NCBI GenBank assembly: GCA_001313085.1
Contig: BBFE01000001.1
Location: forward strand, 1 to 64,000
DNA length: 64,000 nucleotides
Direction of reading: 5' to 3'
DNA from: Paenibacillus sp. JCM 18996
Lineage (GTDB): Bacteria > Bacillota > Bacilli > Paenibacillales > NBRC-103111
Shown here one piece after another: positions 8,843 through 19,846 of the stretch. The translations under genes and the position numbers were made by a program. Below the pieces are notes generated by a model that was not told the DNA's origin, made no database searches, and worked only from the letters and a program-made list of their open reading frames with translations. Every line of letters starts with the position of its first letter. The stretch's first letter is position 1.

Positions 8843-10614
8843 ATGGTAGACGAAAATAAAGGGGTGCGCCAGGAATACCCGAGACCGCAGTTTGCAAGGC
8901 CGGATTGGATGAATTTGAACGGGGAGTGGGACTTCCGCTTTGATGACGGCAACATTGGCGAATTTCAGCAGTGGTATAACGGATCTGTGATGGACCGCAA
9001 AATTATCGTCCCTTTCAGCTATGAAAGCAAGGCCAGCGGAATCGGGGAAGAAGCGCACCACAACAACGTATGGTATCAGAAAAAAAATTGCAGCTTCCGG
9101 CGGAATATGAAGGCAAGCGGGTCATTCTCCATTTTCAAGCGTCAGATTATCGGACCAAGGTCTGGGTAAACGGTATTTTTTTATCGGCCAGCACGTTGGC
9201 GGGTATGCGGCTTTTTTTTCGTTCGATATTACCTATGCGATCCAGGATTTCCAAAGCGAGCAGAACGTCGTGGTCAAAGCCGAAGACAGCATGAGCTGCT
9301 TCCAGCCGAGAGGAAAACAGAGATGGAAAGACGAGAACTACGGCTGCTGGTACACGCAGACTACCGGGATCTGGCAAACGGTATGGCTCGAGTTTCTGGA
9401 CGCCGCCTGCATCCGCGATGTGAAAATAACACCGGACATCGATACCCGCTCCGTTCGTTTTGAGTATCAGATAGACGGTATGGCCGGACGGGATTTGCGT
9501 GTCGAAACGGCGATAACGTTCCAAGGAAAGCCGGTGAAGAAAGTATCGTCCCTCGTCGACAGGGAGTCGGTGAGCCTGAGCCTGGACATCACAAGCGACA
9601 TCCATGAATGGAGAGTTATGCTCTGGCATCCGAACCGGCCGAACCTGTACGACGTGGAGTTTGTTTTATATGACGGCGAACAACCGGTGGACCGCGTGAC
9701 CTCGTATTTTGGAATGAGAAAAATCTCTATCGAGAACGGATACATATATTTGAATAACCAGCCTCTGTATCAACGGCTGCTGCTTGACCAGGGATACTGG
9801 CCGGACAGCCTGCTGACGCTCCATCCGAGGAAGCGATCATCGAGGACATCGACAAGACGCTGGAGATGGGCTTCAACGGCGTCAGAAAACACCAAAAGAT
9901 CGAAGACGCGAGATTTTTTGTACTGGTGCGACCGGAAAGGACTGCTGGTATGGTCCGAAATGGCGGCCGCTTACGAGTTCTCGGATGAAGCGGTGAGTCA
10001 TTTCTCGCAGGAATGGGCGGATATCGTCCGGCAGAATTACAATCATCCGTGTATCGTAACTTGGGTGCCGTTCAACGAATCGTGGGGGATTCCTCAAGTG
10101 TTGACCGATCGGAAGCAGCAGGCTTTTACCGAAACGATCTACCATCTGACGAAGTCGCTCGATTCCACCAGGCCGGTGGTCGTGAACGACGGCTGGGAGC
10201 ATACCGTTTCGGACATTCTCACCCTGCATGACTATGAGGAATTTGGCGCAAGGTTCGCTGCCCGTTACACGGATAAGGAGCCGCTGGTCAGCAACGAGCG
10301 TTCCTTCAGCAATTACAAGCTGGCGTTTGCCCAAGGCTATGAATATAAGGGCCAGCCAATCATCATCAGCGAGTACGGCGGCATCGCGTTCGACGAGGGA
10401 AAAGGCTGGGGGTACGGCAGTATGGTCAAGTCGGAAGAAGATTTCCTGCAAAGGTACAAAGACATTACACAGGCCATTAAGCAAGTGCCTTATGTATGCG
10501 GCTTCTGCTATACCCAGACTACCGACGTCCAGCAAGAAATCAACGGCCTGCTCACGGCAGACAGAAAGCCGAAAATCGACCCGCAAAAAAATTCGCGACA
10601 TTAATCTTTCCTAA
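8843..10614 (+). CDS. Glycoside hydrolase family 2 enzyme
   Basis: The cytoplasmic enzyme has about 590 residues and no signal peptide, with its start behind GAGAGGAG. The jelly-roll sugar-binding domain opens with RPDWMNLNGEWDFRFD, then comes a beta-sandwich and the catalytic barrel. The acid/base glutamate is in FNESWG (near 10075) and the nucleophile in ISEYGG (near 10370), both intact. Breaks occur near 9081, 9180, 9215, in the region 9780-9830 and in the A7 run near 10586. The family includes beta-galactosidases, beta-glucuronidases and beta-mannosidases; this short form is of the uncharacterised beta-galactosidase-like type. It presumably cleaves the oligosaccharide imported by the preceding ABC system. 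Confidence 0.9.
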
Positions 10615-10636
10615 ACATCCAAGGAGGAAAAAATAA

Positions 10637-12671
10637 ATGGAAGCCCTGAGACCGCCCGCAGTACCGCTAGTTACCGTTGACCCTTACTTCAGTATTTGGT
10701 CGTTCAACGATCGTCTGCATGAAGGGGTGACCCGTCATTGGACGAAGCATAACCACGGCATGTTTGGAATGGCCTTAATCGATGGAGCGGCATGGCGGTT
10801 TATGGGCGGCGCCGATATCCGCAACGATGTAGAGGCGCTGGCAGCTCCGGCGATGCTGCAGACGAGCCTCGTCGTGCTGCCTTTATCCACGGTATACACG
10901 TTCGAGGCGGGCGGGATTTCCTTGACTGTGGACTTTACTACACCGCTGCTGCTTGATGATCTGGACGTATTGTCAAGGCCGGCTTCGTATGTTACTTTCC
11001 AAGTTCGTTCATTGGACGGGCATGACCATAATGTACAGATTTATTACGATGTGACGGCTGAGGTTTGTGTCCACAGTCCGCAGCAGCAGGTCGAATGGAC
11101 AGGGTTCAAGCAGCCGGACGGCAGCCAGGCGTTGAAAATGGGCACGAGGAAACAGGCTGTGCTGCAGCGAAAAGGCGACGATGTGCGAATCGACTGGGGG
11201 TATGCTTACCTGGTGGTGCCTTCTTCCGTACCTGCCCAAACGACGATCCGTTCAGAGCAGCTGCGCCGCATGGTGGCGGACAGCGGGGCATTCGATGCAG
11301 AGCTTGACACCGATATGCCGCGTGCGGCGGAGGAGAATATGCCGGTCATGGCGGCGATGCTCGATCTGGGCCGGATCGGAGCGGAGGAGCAGTCCGGCTT
11401 CCTTGTTCTGGCTTACGACGATATTCTGTCGGTCGAGTATTTCCATACCCGGCTTCCCGCGTATTGGAGGAGAAACGGGATGACGACCGGACAAATGCTG
11501 GCGGCCGCAGTAAGCGAATACCCGTCTATCATGAGCAGGTGCCAAGCGGTAAACCAACAGGTGCGGCAGGATGCGCTGGATTCCGGCGGGCAGAAGTACG
11601 CCGATATTTTGTCGCTGGCTTACCGCCAGGCTATCGCTGCCCACAAATTGGTGCAGGATGAAGCGGGGAACGTTGTGTTTTTTTTCTCAAAAGAAAATTT
11701 CAGCAACGGCTGCATGGGGACGGTGGACGTAAGCTATCCTTCGATCCCGCTGTTTTTTTGCTGTACAACACCGAGCTTGTCAAAGGGATGATGCGGCCTG
11801 TTTTCCGATATGCCGGTTCCGACGAGTGGCTTATCCGTTCGCTCCCCACGATGTCGGGCGTTACCCGATCGCCAATGGCCAGGCGTACGGATTGAACATC
11901 GAACGGCAGATGCCGATTGAAGAATGCGGCAATATGCTGATTATGGCTGCGGCTGTATGCCTGGCGGAGGGGAAGTCGGATTTCGCCTCCGAACACTGGC
12001 AGTTGCTCACGCAGTGGGCGGAGTATTTGAAGGAAAACGGCATGGACCCCGGCAAACAGCTGTGCACGGATGATTTTGGCGGCCATTTGGCGCATAATAC
12101 AAATTTAGCCGTGAAGGCGATCATCGGCATCGGCAGCTACGGCTTGCTCTGCGGCATGCAGGGAATGGAGCAGGAGAAGGACGAACATTTGCGGCTGGCA
12201 CGGGAGATGGCTGTTCAGTGGGAAGAAATGGCCTGCGACGGCGACCATTACAGACTCGCATTCGATGTCCCGGACAGTTGGAGTCTGAAATATAATTTGG
12301 TCTGGGACACGATCTTCGGTTTAAATCTGTTTGCTCCGGAAATCCGCCGCAAAGAGACCGCCTATTATTTGGCCAAACGCAATCGTTACGGCACGCCTCT
12401 GGACAACCGCAAAACTTATGCGAAAGCCGATTGGCTCCTCTGGGCCGCCACGCTGGCTGACAAACGGGAGGATTTCGAAGAACTGGTGAATCCGCTGTGG
12501 GATTTCCTGCACGAATCCACCCCGCGAGTTCCGTTTACGGACTGGTACTATACGATTGACGGAAGAGTTGTCGATATGATCAACCGCTCGGTTGTAGGCG
12601 GCCTGTTTATCAAGATTTTGTCGGACAAAGGGTCATTGGCAAACGAGAGGGAGTCTTTGATGACTCTGTAA
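10637..12671 (+). CDS. DUF4965/DUF5127/DUF1793 protein (glutaminase A-like)
   Basis: The protein has about 675 residues and lies 22 bases after the GH2 gene. It starts RPPAVPLVTVDPYFSIWS, the hallmark opening of the fungal GtaA-like family, followed by a beta domain. The (alpha/alpha) part contains NGCMGTVDVSYPS, HDVGRYPIANGQAYG, MPIEECGNMLIM and LCTDDFGGHLAHNTNLAVKA. Breaks are in T runs near 11680 and 11753, and near 11828. Fungal members were named glutaminases, but bacterial ones often sit in carbohydrate loci and their activity is not established. It has no signal peptide, so it acts in the cytoplasm, probably with the GH2 enzyme. Confidence 0.88.
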
Positions 12672-12676
12672 AATGG

Positions 12677-12712
12677 CGGGGCACAGGATCAAATCCTGCG
12701 CCCTCTTTTTTT
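12677..12712 (+). terminator. Rho-independent terminator, probably bidirectional
   Basis: A strong hairpin with arms GGGGCACAGGAT and ATCCTGCGCCC and a three-base loop is followed by CTC and seven T. It closes the sugar operon and lies between convergent genes. Confidence 0.85.
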
Positions 12713-12794
12713 GAGGAAAAGCTTGTTATAGTTTATCTTCCTTAGCTGGTTAATTTTGCTCTATCTCTCTCCGTAGGTCGGCCGAACAGAGCTA

Positions 12795-13580
12795 TCAGCC
12801 TACAAATTGCATCAATAGCTTGTTAAACTTGTCGCGTTCTTCCCAGAAAGGGCCATGACCGCTGTATTGAAACGGGACAAGCTGTGAATTCCTTATTTTT
12901 TGATTTAGTACGTGAGCTTGTGCAAATGGAATCACTTTGTCATGAATGCCGTGAATGATTAAAGTTGGGATGATTATTTTTTTGCAGATCAGCATCAAGC
13001 TTCTCGTCTCTTAACAAAATTATGATTGCCGCGGTTGACCATCCTGCTGCTTGCAATCCCAACTGGAAAAAAACCAGTCTGAGAACGGGCCGGTTATATA
13101 CTGAAAGAAAAAGGTGTCCGTCACTCCCCGCATCATCTTGGGCCGGTCATTTAATGTTTCGATCAGAAGTCTGTCGGCAGTTTCTTTTGTTAAGCCTGTG
13201 GGCGCTGCCGCGTCTATAAGAGCAAGTTTGGACACTCCGTAACCATTGTGCCGGGCCATATAATGAATCGCAATCGCTCCGCCAGTGGAGTGACCCGCAA
13301 GTGTGAAGTTGTCTAAATGGAGTGCACCCACTACAGTGCGGAGATCATCTGCCAACCGGTCATAATTGTAGCCGCTCATCGGTTTATCCGACTTGCCGAA
13401 ACCTCTCCAGTCAATTCCTATACAGCGGTATCCCATTGCTGGAAGAACATCAAACTGATACTCAAACTGTTTATGGCTCAACGGCCAACCATGTATAAAC
13501 ACAATGGTCTTGCCGCCCCCGGGGTTTATATCTTCCACATATATATTTACGCCTGGTTCTACAGTGATAAAGTATCCCAC
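12795..13580 (-). CDS. Alpha/beta hydrolase (chloroperoxidase/esterase-like)
   Basis: The chain has about 260 residues after correction. The oxyanion region is FIHGWPLSH, the nucleophile elbow is GHSTGG, the acid is in IHGIHDKVIPF, and the catalytic histidine is in YSGHGPF, so the triad is complete. One or more breaks lie between 12985 and 13070. HGWPLS followed by GHSTGG resembles non-haem chloroperoxidase-type hydrolases. The substrate cannot be deduced. It is alone on its strand and convergent with the sugar operon. Confidence 0.85.
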
Positions 13581-13881
13581 GCCGATTCCTCCGTTTAGTT
13601 AAAGTGGCACACAACTTATGATACTCACCTAAGGAAAAAATAGGTGAGCGTCTACTCTTGTTTGTACGCGATGTGGGAGGAACTGTGCCGACAAATATAG
13701 AACTACGCTAAATGTTCAGCTATAGAACTAAGCTATCTGATATAGCGAGAGTGCGAACAGGCGATGGCAGTCATACCGGTTATTCTCTTTTTTTCCTTTT
13801 TTTATGCAGAAGTATATAATTCAAGGTATAATGGCAGGAGCTGTAAAAGGGTAACTTTTAAAATGATTATGAAGGCATACC
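13581..13881 (+). other. Intergenic region between divergent genes
   Basis: About 300 bases separate the minus-strand hydrolase from the plus-strand metallo-hydrolase unit. A near-repeat ATAGAACTAMGCT occurs at about 13696 and 13722. Two TATAAT words lie at 13815-13820 and 13828-13833, the second a plausible -10 element for the plus-strand genes, but no good -35 is seen. No gene was recognised. Confidence 0.45.
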
Positions 13882-13959
13882 ATGGCGGGAAAATTGAAGT
13901 TGGCAGTCATCGGCACAGGCAATATTTTCAAAAAAATGCGGGAAGCAGTCAAATTATGA
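13882..13959 (+). pseudogene. N-terminal remnant of a Gfo/Idh/MocA oxidoreductase
   Basis: ATG at 13882 opens a 25-codon frame, MAGKLKLAVIGTGNIF followed by KKMREAVKL and TGA. The first strand and the Gly-Thr-Gly-Asn-Ile turn are the NAD-binding start of this oxidoreductase family. The remaining 300 residues are missing: the metallo-hydrolase start follows 21 bases later. This is either a real internal deletion or a collapse in the assembly. It could be a chance peptide, but the match to the first beta-alpha unit is good. Confidence 0.5.
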
Positions 13960-13979
13960 TAATGGGAGAAGTGAAGAGC

Positions 13980-14837
13980 ATGGAATATGGGATAACTTTT
14001 CTGGGAACCAGTGCAGCGGAAGGGATTCCGGACCCGTTCTGCAAATGCGGCATATGTGAAAACGCGCGTCAAAAAAAGGCGGCAAGGAAGTGCGTACAAG
14101 GAGCTCGCTTAGGCTGAATGAACGGGTACATATCGATTTCGGTCCGGATATTTTTTTAGCCAATCTTTAAACTGCGGGGTAAATCTGCATGAGCTCAGGC
14201 ACATTATCATGACCCATACGCATGAAGACCATTTTTTTGCATCAGCCAGTTCAGTTTACGCCAAATGGCACTGGACAGCAGGGAAGAGCCGCTGAAAGTA
14301 TATTTAACTTCTCCCGCGTATAAATGGGCTTTTGAACAGCTTGGCGAATACGACCTTTCCTTGATAAACCGTGGAATTATTGAGTTCGTGGAAATCGAAT
14401 ATCTGAAGGAATATGAGATCGAAGGGATGAGAGTTCAGGCGTTGAAAGGCAACCATCGGGCGCACGGAAAAGGCGAACAGGCCGCCAATTACCTGATCAC
14501 TCTTCAGGACGGCCGTAAAATGTACTATGCTGTGGACACCGGGTATTATTTTGAAGACACCTTTGAACTATTAAAGCCGCATACCCTGGACCTGCTCGTC
14601 ATGGAGTGCACTTTTGGTTCTATTGCGCTTGGAGCCGGTGCGGAGCATCTTGATGTGTACAGCTTTGTCAAGGTGTTGGAGATGCTTCTGGAGCAGGGCA
14701 CGATCAACGCGGGTACACGGATCCTGGCGACGCACATTAACCATGTGCATAATCTGGATCATGAGGGACTCCAAGCTTATTTTGCACAAAATGCTCCTGT
14801 GAAGGTGGAAATTGCCTATGATGGCTTGTTGATTTGA
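13980..14837 (+). CDS. PhnP-like metallo-beta-lactamase-fold hydrolase
   Basis: The protein has about 285 residues with GGGAGAAG before its ATG. The start ITFLGTSAAEGIPDPFC with KCGICENAR matches PhnP-type phosphodiesterases, which carry an extra zinc site. The metal motif reads IIMTHTHEDHF (near 14205), and later VMECTFG, GAEHLDV and ILATHINHVHNLDH are intact. Breaks lie near 14075, 14153-14158, 14235 and 14265. The neighbouring oxidoreductase remnant suggests it was part of a two-gene unit. A phosphodiester substrate is inferred from the family. Confidence 0.82.
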
Positions 14838-14851
14838 GATGGCATTGGAAT

Positions 14852-14878
14852 AAAAAAAACGCCAAGTGAATCTTGGTG
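14852..14878 (-). terminator. Hairpin with terminator shape on the minus strand
   Basis: On the minus strand CACCAAG-ATTCA-CTTGGCG is followed by eight T. On the plus strand it follows the metallo-hydrolase stop with the A run in front. It probably ends plus-strand transcription weakly and minus-strand transcription efficiently, although no minus-strand gene lies upstream. Confidence 0.55.
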
Positions 14879-14887
14879 ACTTATTTG

Positions 14888-14909
14888 TTGTATAGGAAAT
14901 TATGATTTT
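14888..14909 (+). repeat. 22-base dispersed repeat, copy 1
   Basis: The word that begins TTGTATAGGAAATTATGA recurs exactly at 34147-34168. Both copies lie just downstream of a gene-end hairpin and upstream of the next transcription unit. Confidence 0.7.
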
Positions 14910-14992
14910 AGGTGCGGCTGTGGATAAGCGTAGCCCCTGCTCCATCCGCTTCCCAATGTGCTAGAATGAATGCAGGGAGAGGAGGGGTCCTT

Positions 14993-16763
14993 GTGGAAGA
15001 GCTGACGCTGCTTTTGTTCGAAAGAATGGGGATTTTGCTCATTTTGACGTTTATCTTGACGAGGATCCCTCTGTTCCGCCAACTGCTCGACCGGAAAAAA
15101 AGTCCGCCGGCAGCATCTTGATTTTTTTCCTGCCTGTTCGGATTATTCGGTATCCTGGGGACGTACGCCGGGGTGGTCGTGCAGGATAATATAATCTCCT
15201 CCTCGTTCTGGATGTTTCCGCTTGCTCCGGAGCAAGCTGTGGCGCATTCCGCGTTGGTCGGCGTCGTTATCGGCGGCCTGATGGGCGGGCCCGCTGTTGG
15301 AGCCGGGGCGGGGCTGATCGCCGGGACGCATTTGCTGTATATCGGCGGATTTACCGGGCTCGCTTTCGGCATCGCTTCGCCGCTGACCGGAATCCTGGCC
15401 GGCGGGGTAGCCAGGTTCTTCTCCCAGGAGCGGGTTATTTCTCCTGTGAAAGCGCTTTTTTTATCGGCATGTTTGCGCCGATTCTGCTGATGGGGATGAT
15501 CCTCATCTGCACCTATGCCCCCGGCAAGGCAATCGAGTTGGTCGATTTTATCGGCATCCCGATGGTGCTGACCAATAGTGTGTCGATTGCCATTTTTACG
15601 ACCATGTTGCGAGTTGCGATGCTTGAAGAGGAACGGGCGGCGGCCTACGAAACGCAGAGGCACTGAAAATTGCCGAGGCTGCGCTTCCCCACTTGAAGCA
15701 GGGGCTGGGCTACCAAACGGCCGAAGCCGTCGCCGGTTTATTGATGCGCGAGCTGAAAGCGGCGGCCGTCGCGATCACGGACACGGAGCGCATTCTGGCG
15801 CATGCCGGTATCGGAGCAGCGGTGCACATGCCGGGAGAGGAGATCAACTCCCCGCTGTGCCGCAAGGCGCTGGCTACCGGAGAACTGCAGATCGCCGACA
15901 GCCATGAGCAAATTCAGCCGTATCATGGGGCGCTGGGAGCGGCGATTATTGTTCCCATCAGCCAAGCGTTGCGGAAGCGGGGCTGATCAAGCTGTACTTC
16001 AAGCGGCCGCAGGAAATCCGCACGGTGGAAATCGTCCTCGCACAGGGCTTAGGCCAGCTCATCTCCTACCAGCTAAGCGCCGCGATGCACGAAAAAAATG
16101 ACGCACCTGATGAAGGAGCCGAGCTCAAAGTGCTGCAGGCCCAGATCAACCCTCATTTTTTTTGTTCAATACGCTCAATTCGATCATATCGCTGATCCGC
16201 GTTAACCCCGACATGGCGCGGCATGTTACAATGCAGCTCGGCACGTTCATGAGGCTCAACTTGAAGATTATATCCTCTCAGCGGATTTCCATCCGGCAGG
16301 AGATGGACCTTTTGAACGCATACATAGAAATCATCAAAATCCGGTTTGAAGACCGGCTGGCTGTAGTTTGCCAAATCGATCCGGAGCTTGAGGCGCTGCC
16401 CATTCCGCCCGCAACGATTCAGCCATTGGTGGAAAACAGCATCCAGCACGGGCTGCGCAGCAGAACGGCCGGCGGCGTGATCCGGATAGAATTAAAAAAG
16501 AATTGGCGGGCGCGCGGAGATTTGCGTCGAGGATAACGGGACCGGGATCCCGCCGGAAGTGCTGGACAAGCTGGGGGAGAAGCCGGTGTCGAGCAGCGAG
16601 GGCAACGGCATCGGCATTTATAACATAAACCAGCGGTTGATAGCTCTTTTTTGGCAAAGACGCACGGCTGCGCATCGAAAATAAAGAGGAAGGCGGATGC
16701 CGGTTCAAATTTTTCATACCATCTACGCTTGCGGAGGCGAGGGAGTCGAATGAAGCGCATTAA
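14993..16763 (+). CDS. lytS: LytS-type sensor histidine kinase
   Basis: The membrane sensor has about 590 residues; GTG at 14993 is chosen because GGAGAGGAGGGG precedes it. The N-terminal 190 residues form the 5TM-LytS domain (GVVVQDNIISSSFWMFPLAP, GGLMGGPAVGAGAGLIAGTH). A GAF-like domain follows, then the kinase core with the phosphoacceptor motif QINPHFLFNTLNS (near 16145), PLVENSIQHGL, and the nucleotide site VEDNGTGIP and GNGIGIYN. About six breaks, including T8 near 16157. It overlaps the response regulator. LytS homologues in Staphylococcus and E. coli relatives (YpdA, BtsS) respond to pyruvate. The acetate genes downstream suggest a small carboxylate signal here. Confidence 0.9.
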
Positions 16764-17518
16764 AGTAATGATAGCGGAAGACGAACGGTTAGCAGGGAAG
16801 AACTGTCCTATCTGTTGCAGCATGAGGACGATCTGGAGCTCCTTCCCAGCGCGGTGAACGGAAGGGAATTTCTGGAAATGGTGCGGACCTGGCAACCCCA
16901 AGCCGTGTTTCTGGATGTGCAGATGCCGGAGATGGAAGGCATACAAGCGCACGCATGCTGAAGTCGTCGCCGCATTCCCCGTTCATCGTATTCACGACCG
17001 CTCATGAAGATTACGCGGTAGAGGCATTCGGCTTAAACGCCGTCGATTATTTACTTAAGCCTTACAGCCAGCTGCGGCTGAAAGAGACACTGCAGCGCAT
17101 CCGAGCCAAGCTGGCCGAACCGCAGCCGGAGCCTTCCTCCCTGTCGCCAAGAAAGGGCCTGTCCGCTCCGGGCGGGAGATTGAATAAACTGCTGGTCGAA
17201 GACGGGGAAAAGCACGTGCTGCTCGATCCGGAAACGATACTTTACGCGGTCAGGGAGGAGAAGGTCATCCGTATTCACACGGCGGAGGGGCAGTGCATCA
17301 CGTCCAAACAAACGCTTCAGGAGCTGGAGGATAGGCTGGAAGGCTACTCCTTTTTCCGTCCCTACCGCAGCTATCTGGTTAATCTGAAAATGATCGACGA
17401 GCTGGTACCGTGGTTTAACGGGGCATATAACCTCATTCTGAAGGATGCCAAACGCACTGCGATCCCCGTGTCGAGGGAAGCGGCCAAGGAATTGTTCCGG
17501 ATGTTTAAGGGTGAATAG
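16750..17518 (+). CDS. lytR: LytR/AlgR-family response regulator
   Basis: The regulator has about 255 residues and starts inside the end of the sensor gene. The receiver has the acidic pair in MIAEDERLA, the phosphoacceptor in VFLDVQMPEM (near 16915) and the Lys in VDYLLKPY. The C-terminal half is a LytTR DNA-binding domain: VREEKVIRIHTAEGQ, LEGYSFFRPYRSYLVNL. Breaks near 16795 and 16950. It is the partner of LytS and probably controls the acetyl-CoA synthetase and symporter genes that follow; this target is inferred from position only. Confidence 0.9.
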
Positions 17519-17544
17519 CGACGCAAGGTTAAACAACGGCTGAA

Positions 17545-17588
17545 TAAAAAAGACCCACCATCACGAGTCGGATGCGCGGGTCTTATTT
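17545..17588 (+). terminator. Terminator after lytR, better on the minus strand
   Basis: AAGACCC and GGGTCTT pair across a 21-base interval. The plus-strand tail is ATTTCC, while the minus-strand tail has six T. It lies between the regulator pair and acsA. Confidence 0.55.
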
Positions 17589-17729
17589 CCGGGGAATGCC
17601 AAATCCTTTTTTGGATAAAATATGGATAAATAGCCCCCAAGCAATCCGTTCGGACCTGCTTTTTTAACGCTTCACACTCTCTTTTGAACGATTGGCGCAC
17701 GGTTATGTCACAGAATGTTCAAAACCGTT

Positions 17730-17752
17730 TATAATTCATTTAAGCGCTTTCA
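17730..17752 (+). promoter_or_regulatory. acsA promoter -10 element with overlapping CcpA cre site
   Basis: TATAAT at 17730-17735 is followed at 17739-17752 by TTTAAGCGCTTTCA, which matches 13 of 14 positions of the cre consensus TGWAANCGNTNWCA. A cre placed at the expected transcription start fits repression by CcpA. Bacillus subtilis acsA is known to be under CcpA control. The -35 element is weak. Confidence 0.7.
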
Positions 17753-17775
17753 ATAATCGTCAAGGAGCTGATTTC

Positions 17776-19505
17776 ATGGCAGAAAGACATCTCATCGAAA
17801 CGATATCAAGCAGGCAGGGGAGCTACAATCTTCAATCTTATGAATCCGCTTACAATAATTTTGACTGGGAAGAGATTGAGCCTCATTTTACATGGCACCG
17901 CACAGGGAAATGCAATATGGCCTACGAGGCGATCGACCGTCACGCTGAAGGGCCGCTGAAGCATAAAGTCGCTTTGATCTATGAAGCCGATGACCGTAAA
18001 GAAAAAAATATACATTCGAACAGCTCGGCAAAATGTCCAACAAGTGTGCAAATATGCTGTTAAACCTCGGTATCGGGAAAGGGGACCGCGTCTTTTTTTC
18101 TTTCTGCCCCGCTCTCCTGAAACATATGTCGGCATATTTGGAACGTTAAAGATCGGGGCGATTGTCGGCCCGTTGTTCGAAGCTTTTATGGAAGGCGCCG
18201 TGCTGGACCGGCTGGCTGACTCCGAGGCGGTGGCGGTCATTACGACCTCTGCGTTGAAACACCGTATTCCAAGGGATAAGCTGCCGCATTTAAAATATCT
18301 CATTATCGTCGATGAACAGGCCGAATGGCTGCCCGGTGAAATCGATTTTCATCAAGCGATGGCGGAAGCCTCCGAAGAATTGGAAATCGCTTGGGTGGAT
18401 CTGGAGCATCCGCTTATTCTGCACTACACATCCGGCTCGACAGGTAAGCCGAAGGGTGTGCTTCACGTGCATAGGGCGATGATCCAACACTACATTACGG
18501 GGAAATGGGTGCTGGATTTACAGGAAAACGATATTTACTGGTGCACGGCGGATCCGGGCTGGGTTACAGGGACATCCTACGGCATTTTTGCACCCTGGCT
18601 GAACGGAGCGACGAACCTGGTTCGCGGCGGACGTTTTTTCTCACGAACGGTGGTATCAAACCCTGCAGGATCATAAAGTTACTGTATGGTACAGCGCTCC
18701 GACGTCATTCCGCATGCTGATGTCGGCAGGCGAGGATACTGTGAAGCAGTTCGACTTGTCCAGCCTTCGCCATCTGCTTTCCGTCGGCGAACCGCTGAAC
18801 CCGGAGGTGATCCGCTGGGGATTGAAGGTGTACGGCAAGCACATTCACGATACATGGTGGATGACGGAAACGGGCGGCCATATGATCGTCAACTTCCCGT
18901 GCCTGGATAAGCGGCCGGGCTCGATGGGGAAACCGTTCCCCGGCATTCAAGCCGCGATCGTGGATAATGAGGCAAAGAACTGCCGCCTTACAGTTTGGGG
19001 AATTTGGCGATACGCTCCGGATGGCCGTCGATGATGCGCCAGATTTGGAACAATCCGTCCAAGTACGAGGAATACTTCCGCCTGGAAGGCTGGTACATTT
19101 CGGGGGATTCCGCTTACATGGACGAAGACGGCTACTTCTGGTTCCAGGGACGGGTGGACGATGTGATCAACACGGCGGGCGAACGAGTCGGGCCGTTCGA
19201 GGTGGAAAGCAAGCTCGTGGAGCATCCGGCCGTGGCTGAAGCCGGCGTCATCGGCAAGCCCGACCCGCTCAGGGGCGAGATTATCAAAGCGTTCATTAAC
19301 TTGCGGGAGGCTATCATGAAAGTCCCGAATTGCTGGAGGAGATTCGCCAGTTTGTCCGCAACGGGCTGTCCGCGCACGCGCGCCCCGGGAATTCGAGGTT
19401 GTGCCCAAACTGCCCAAAACCAGATCCGGCAAAATCATGCGCCGGGTACTGAAGGCCCAGGAATTAGGCCTGCCCACAGGAGACCTTTCCACATTGGAAG
19501 ATTAA
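17776..19505 (+). CDS. acsA: Acetyl-CoA synthetase
   Basis: The enzyme activates acetate to acetyl-CoA through acetyl-AMP. It has about 575 residues, the AcsA length of Bacillus, with AAGGAG before the ATG. AMP-binding motifs are present: [18 protein letters not shown] (near 18418), [22 protein letters not shown], then after correction [18 protein letters not shown] and the C-terminal [10 protein letters not shown] with the catalytic lysine. At least six breaks, among them a lost A near 18975 and a lost G near 19310. It lies downstream of LytS/LytR and upstream of the DUF485/symporter pair, forming an acetate uptake and use module. Confidence 0.93.
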
Positions 19506-19530
19506 ATTTAAACATTGGAGGGATAGCGGC

Positions 19531-19841
19531 ATGAAGGGTAAGCAAAAAAAAGATTACGCTGAAGTCTGGCAATCCGAGAAGTTTAGGACGCTGATTTCCC
19601 GCAAAAAAAGCGGTTTATTTTCCCGATGACCATATTTTTTCCTTGTCTTTTATTTCGCACTGCCGATCATGACTTCGTACTCCAAAGTGCTAAACGAGCC
19701 GGCCATCGGGCCGATCTCATGGGCATGGATATTCGCCTTCGCCCAATTTCTTATGACATGGGCATTGTGCATCATTTACTCCAGGAAATCGGCACAATTT
19801 GACCGTATGGTTGACGAAATCAAAAGGGATATGGGGCATAA
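19531..19841 (+). CDS. DUF485 small membrane protein (YjcH-like)
   Basis: The protein has about 103 residues, with TTGGAGGG before its ATG. Two hydrophobic helices (FALPIMTSY region and [16 protein letters not shown]) and a conserved end [11 protein letters not shown] mark DUF485. Breaks lie in A and T runs near 19545-19640 and at the GGG near 19828, after which it ends with YGA and TAA. The gene ends six bases before the symporter start, the classic yjcH-actP arrangement. It probably assists the symporter in the membrane. Confidence 0.82.
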
Positions 19842-19846
19842 CCAAT

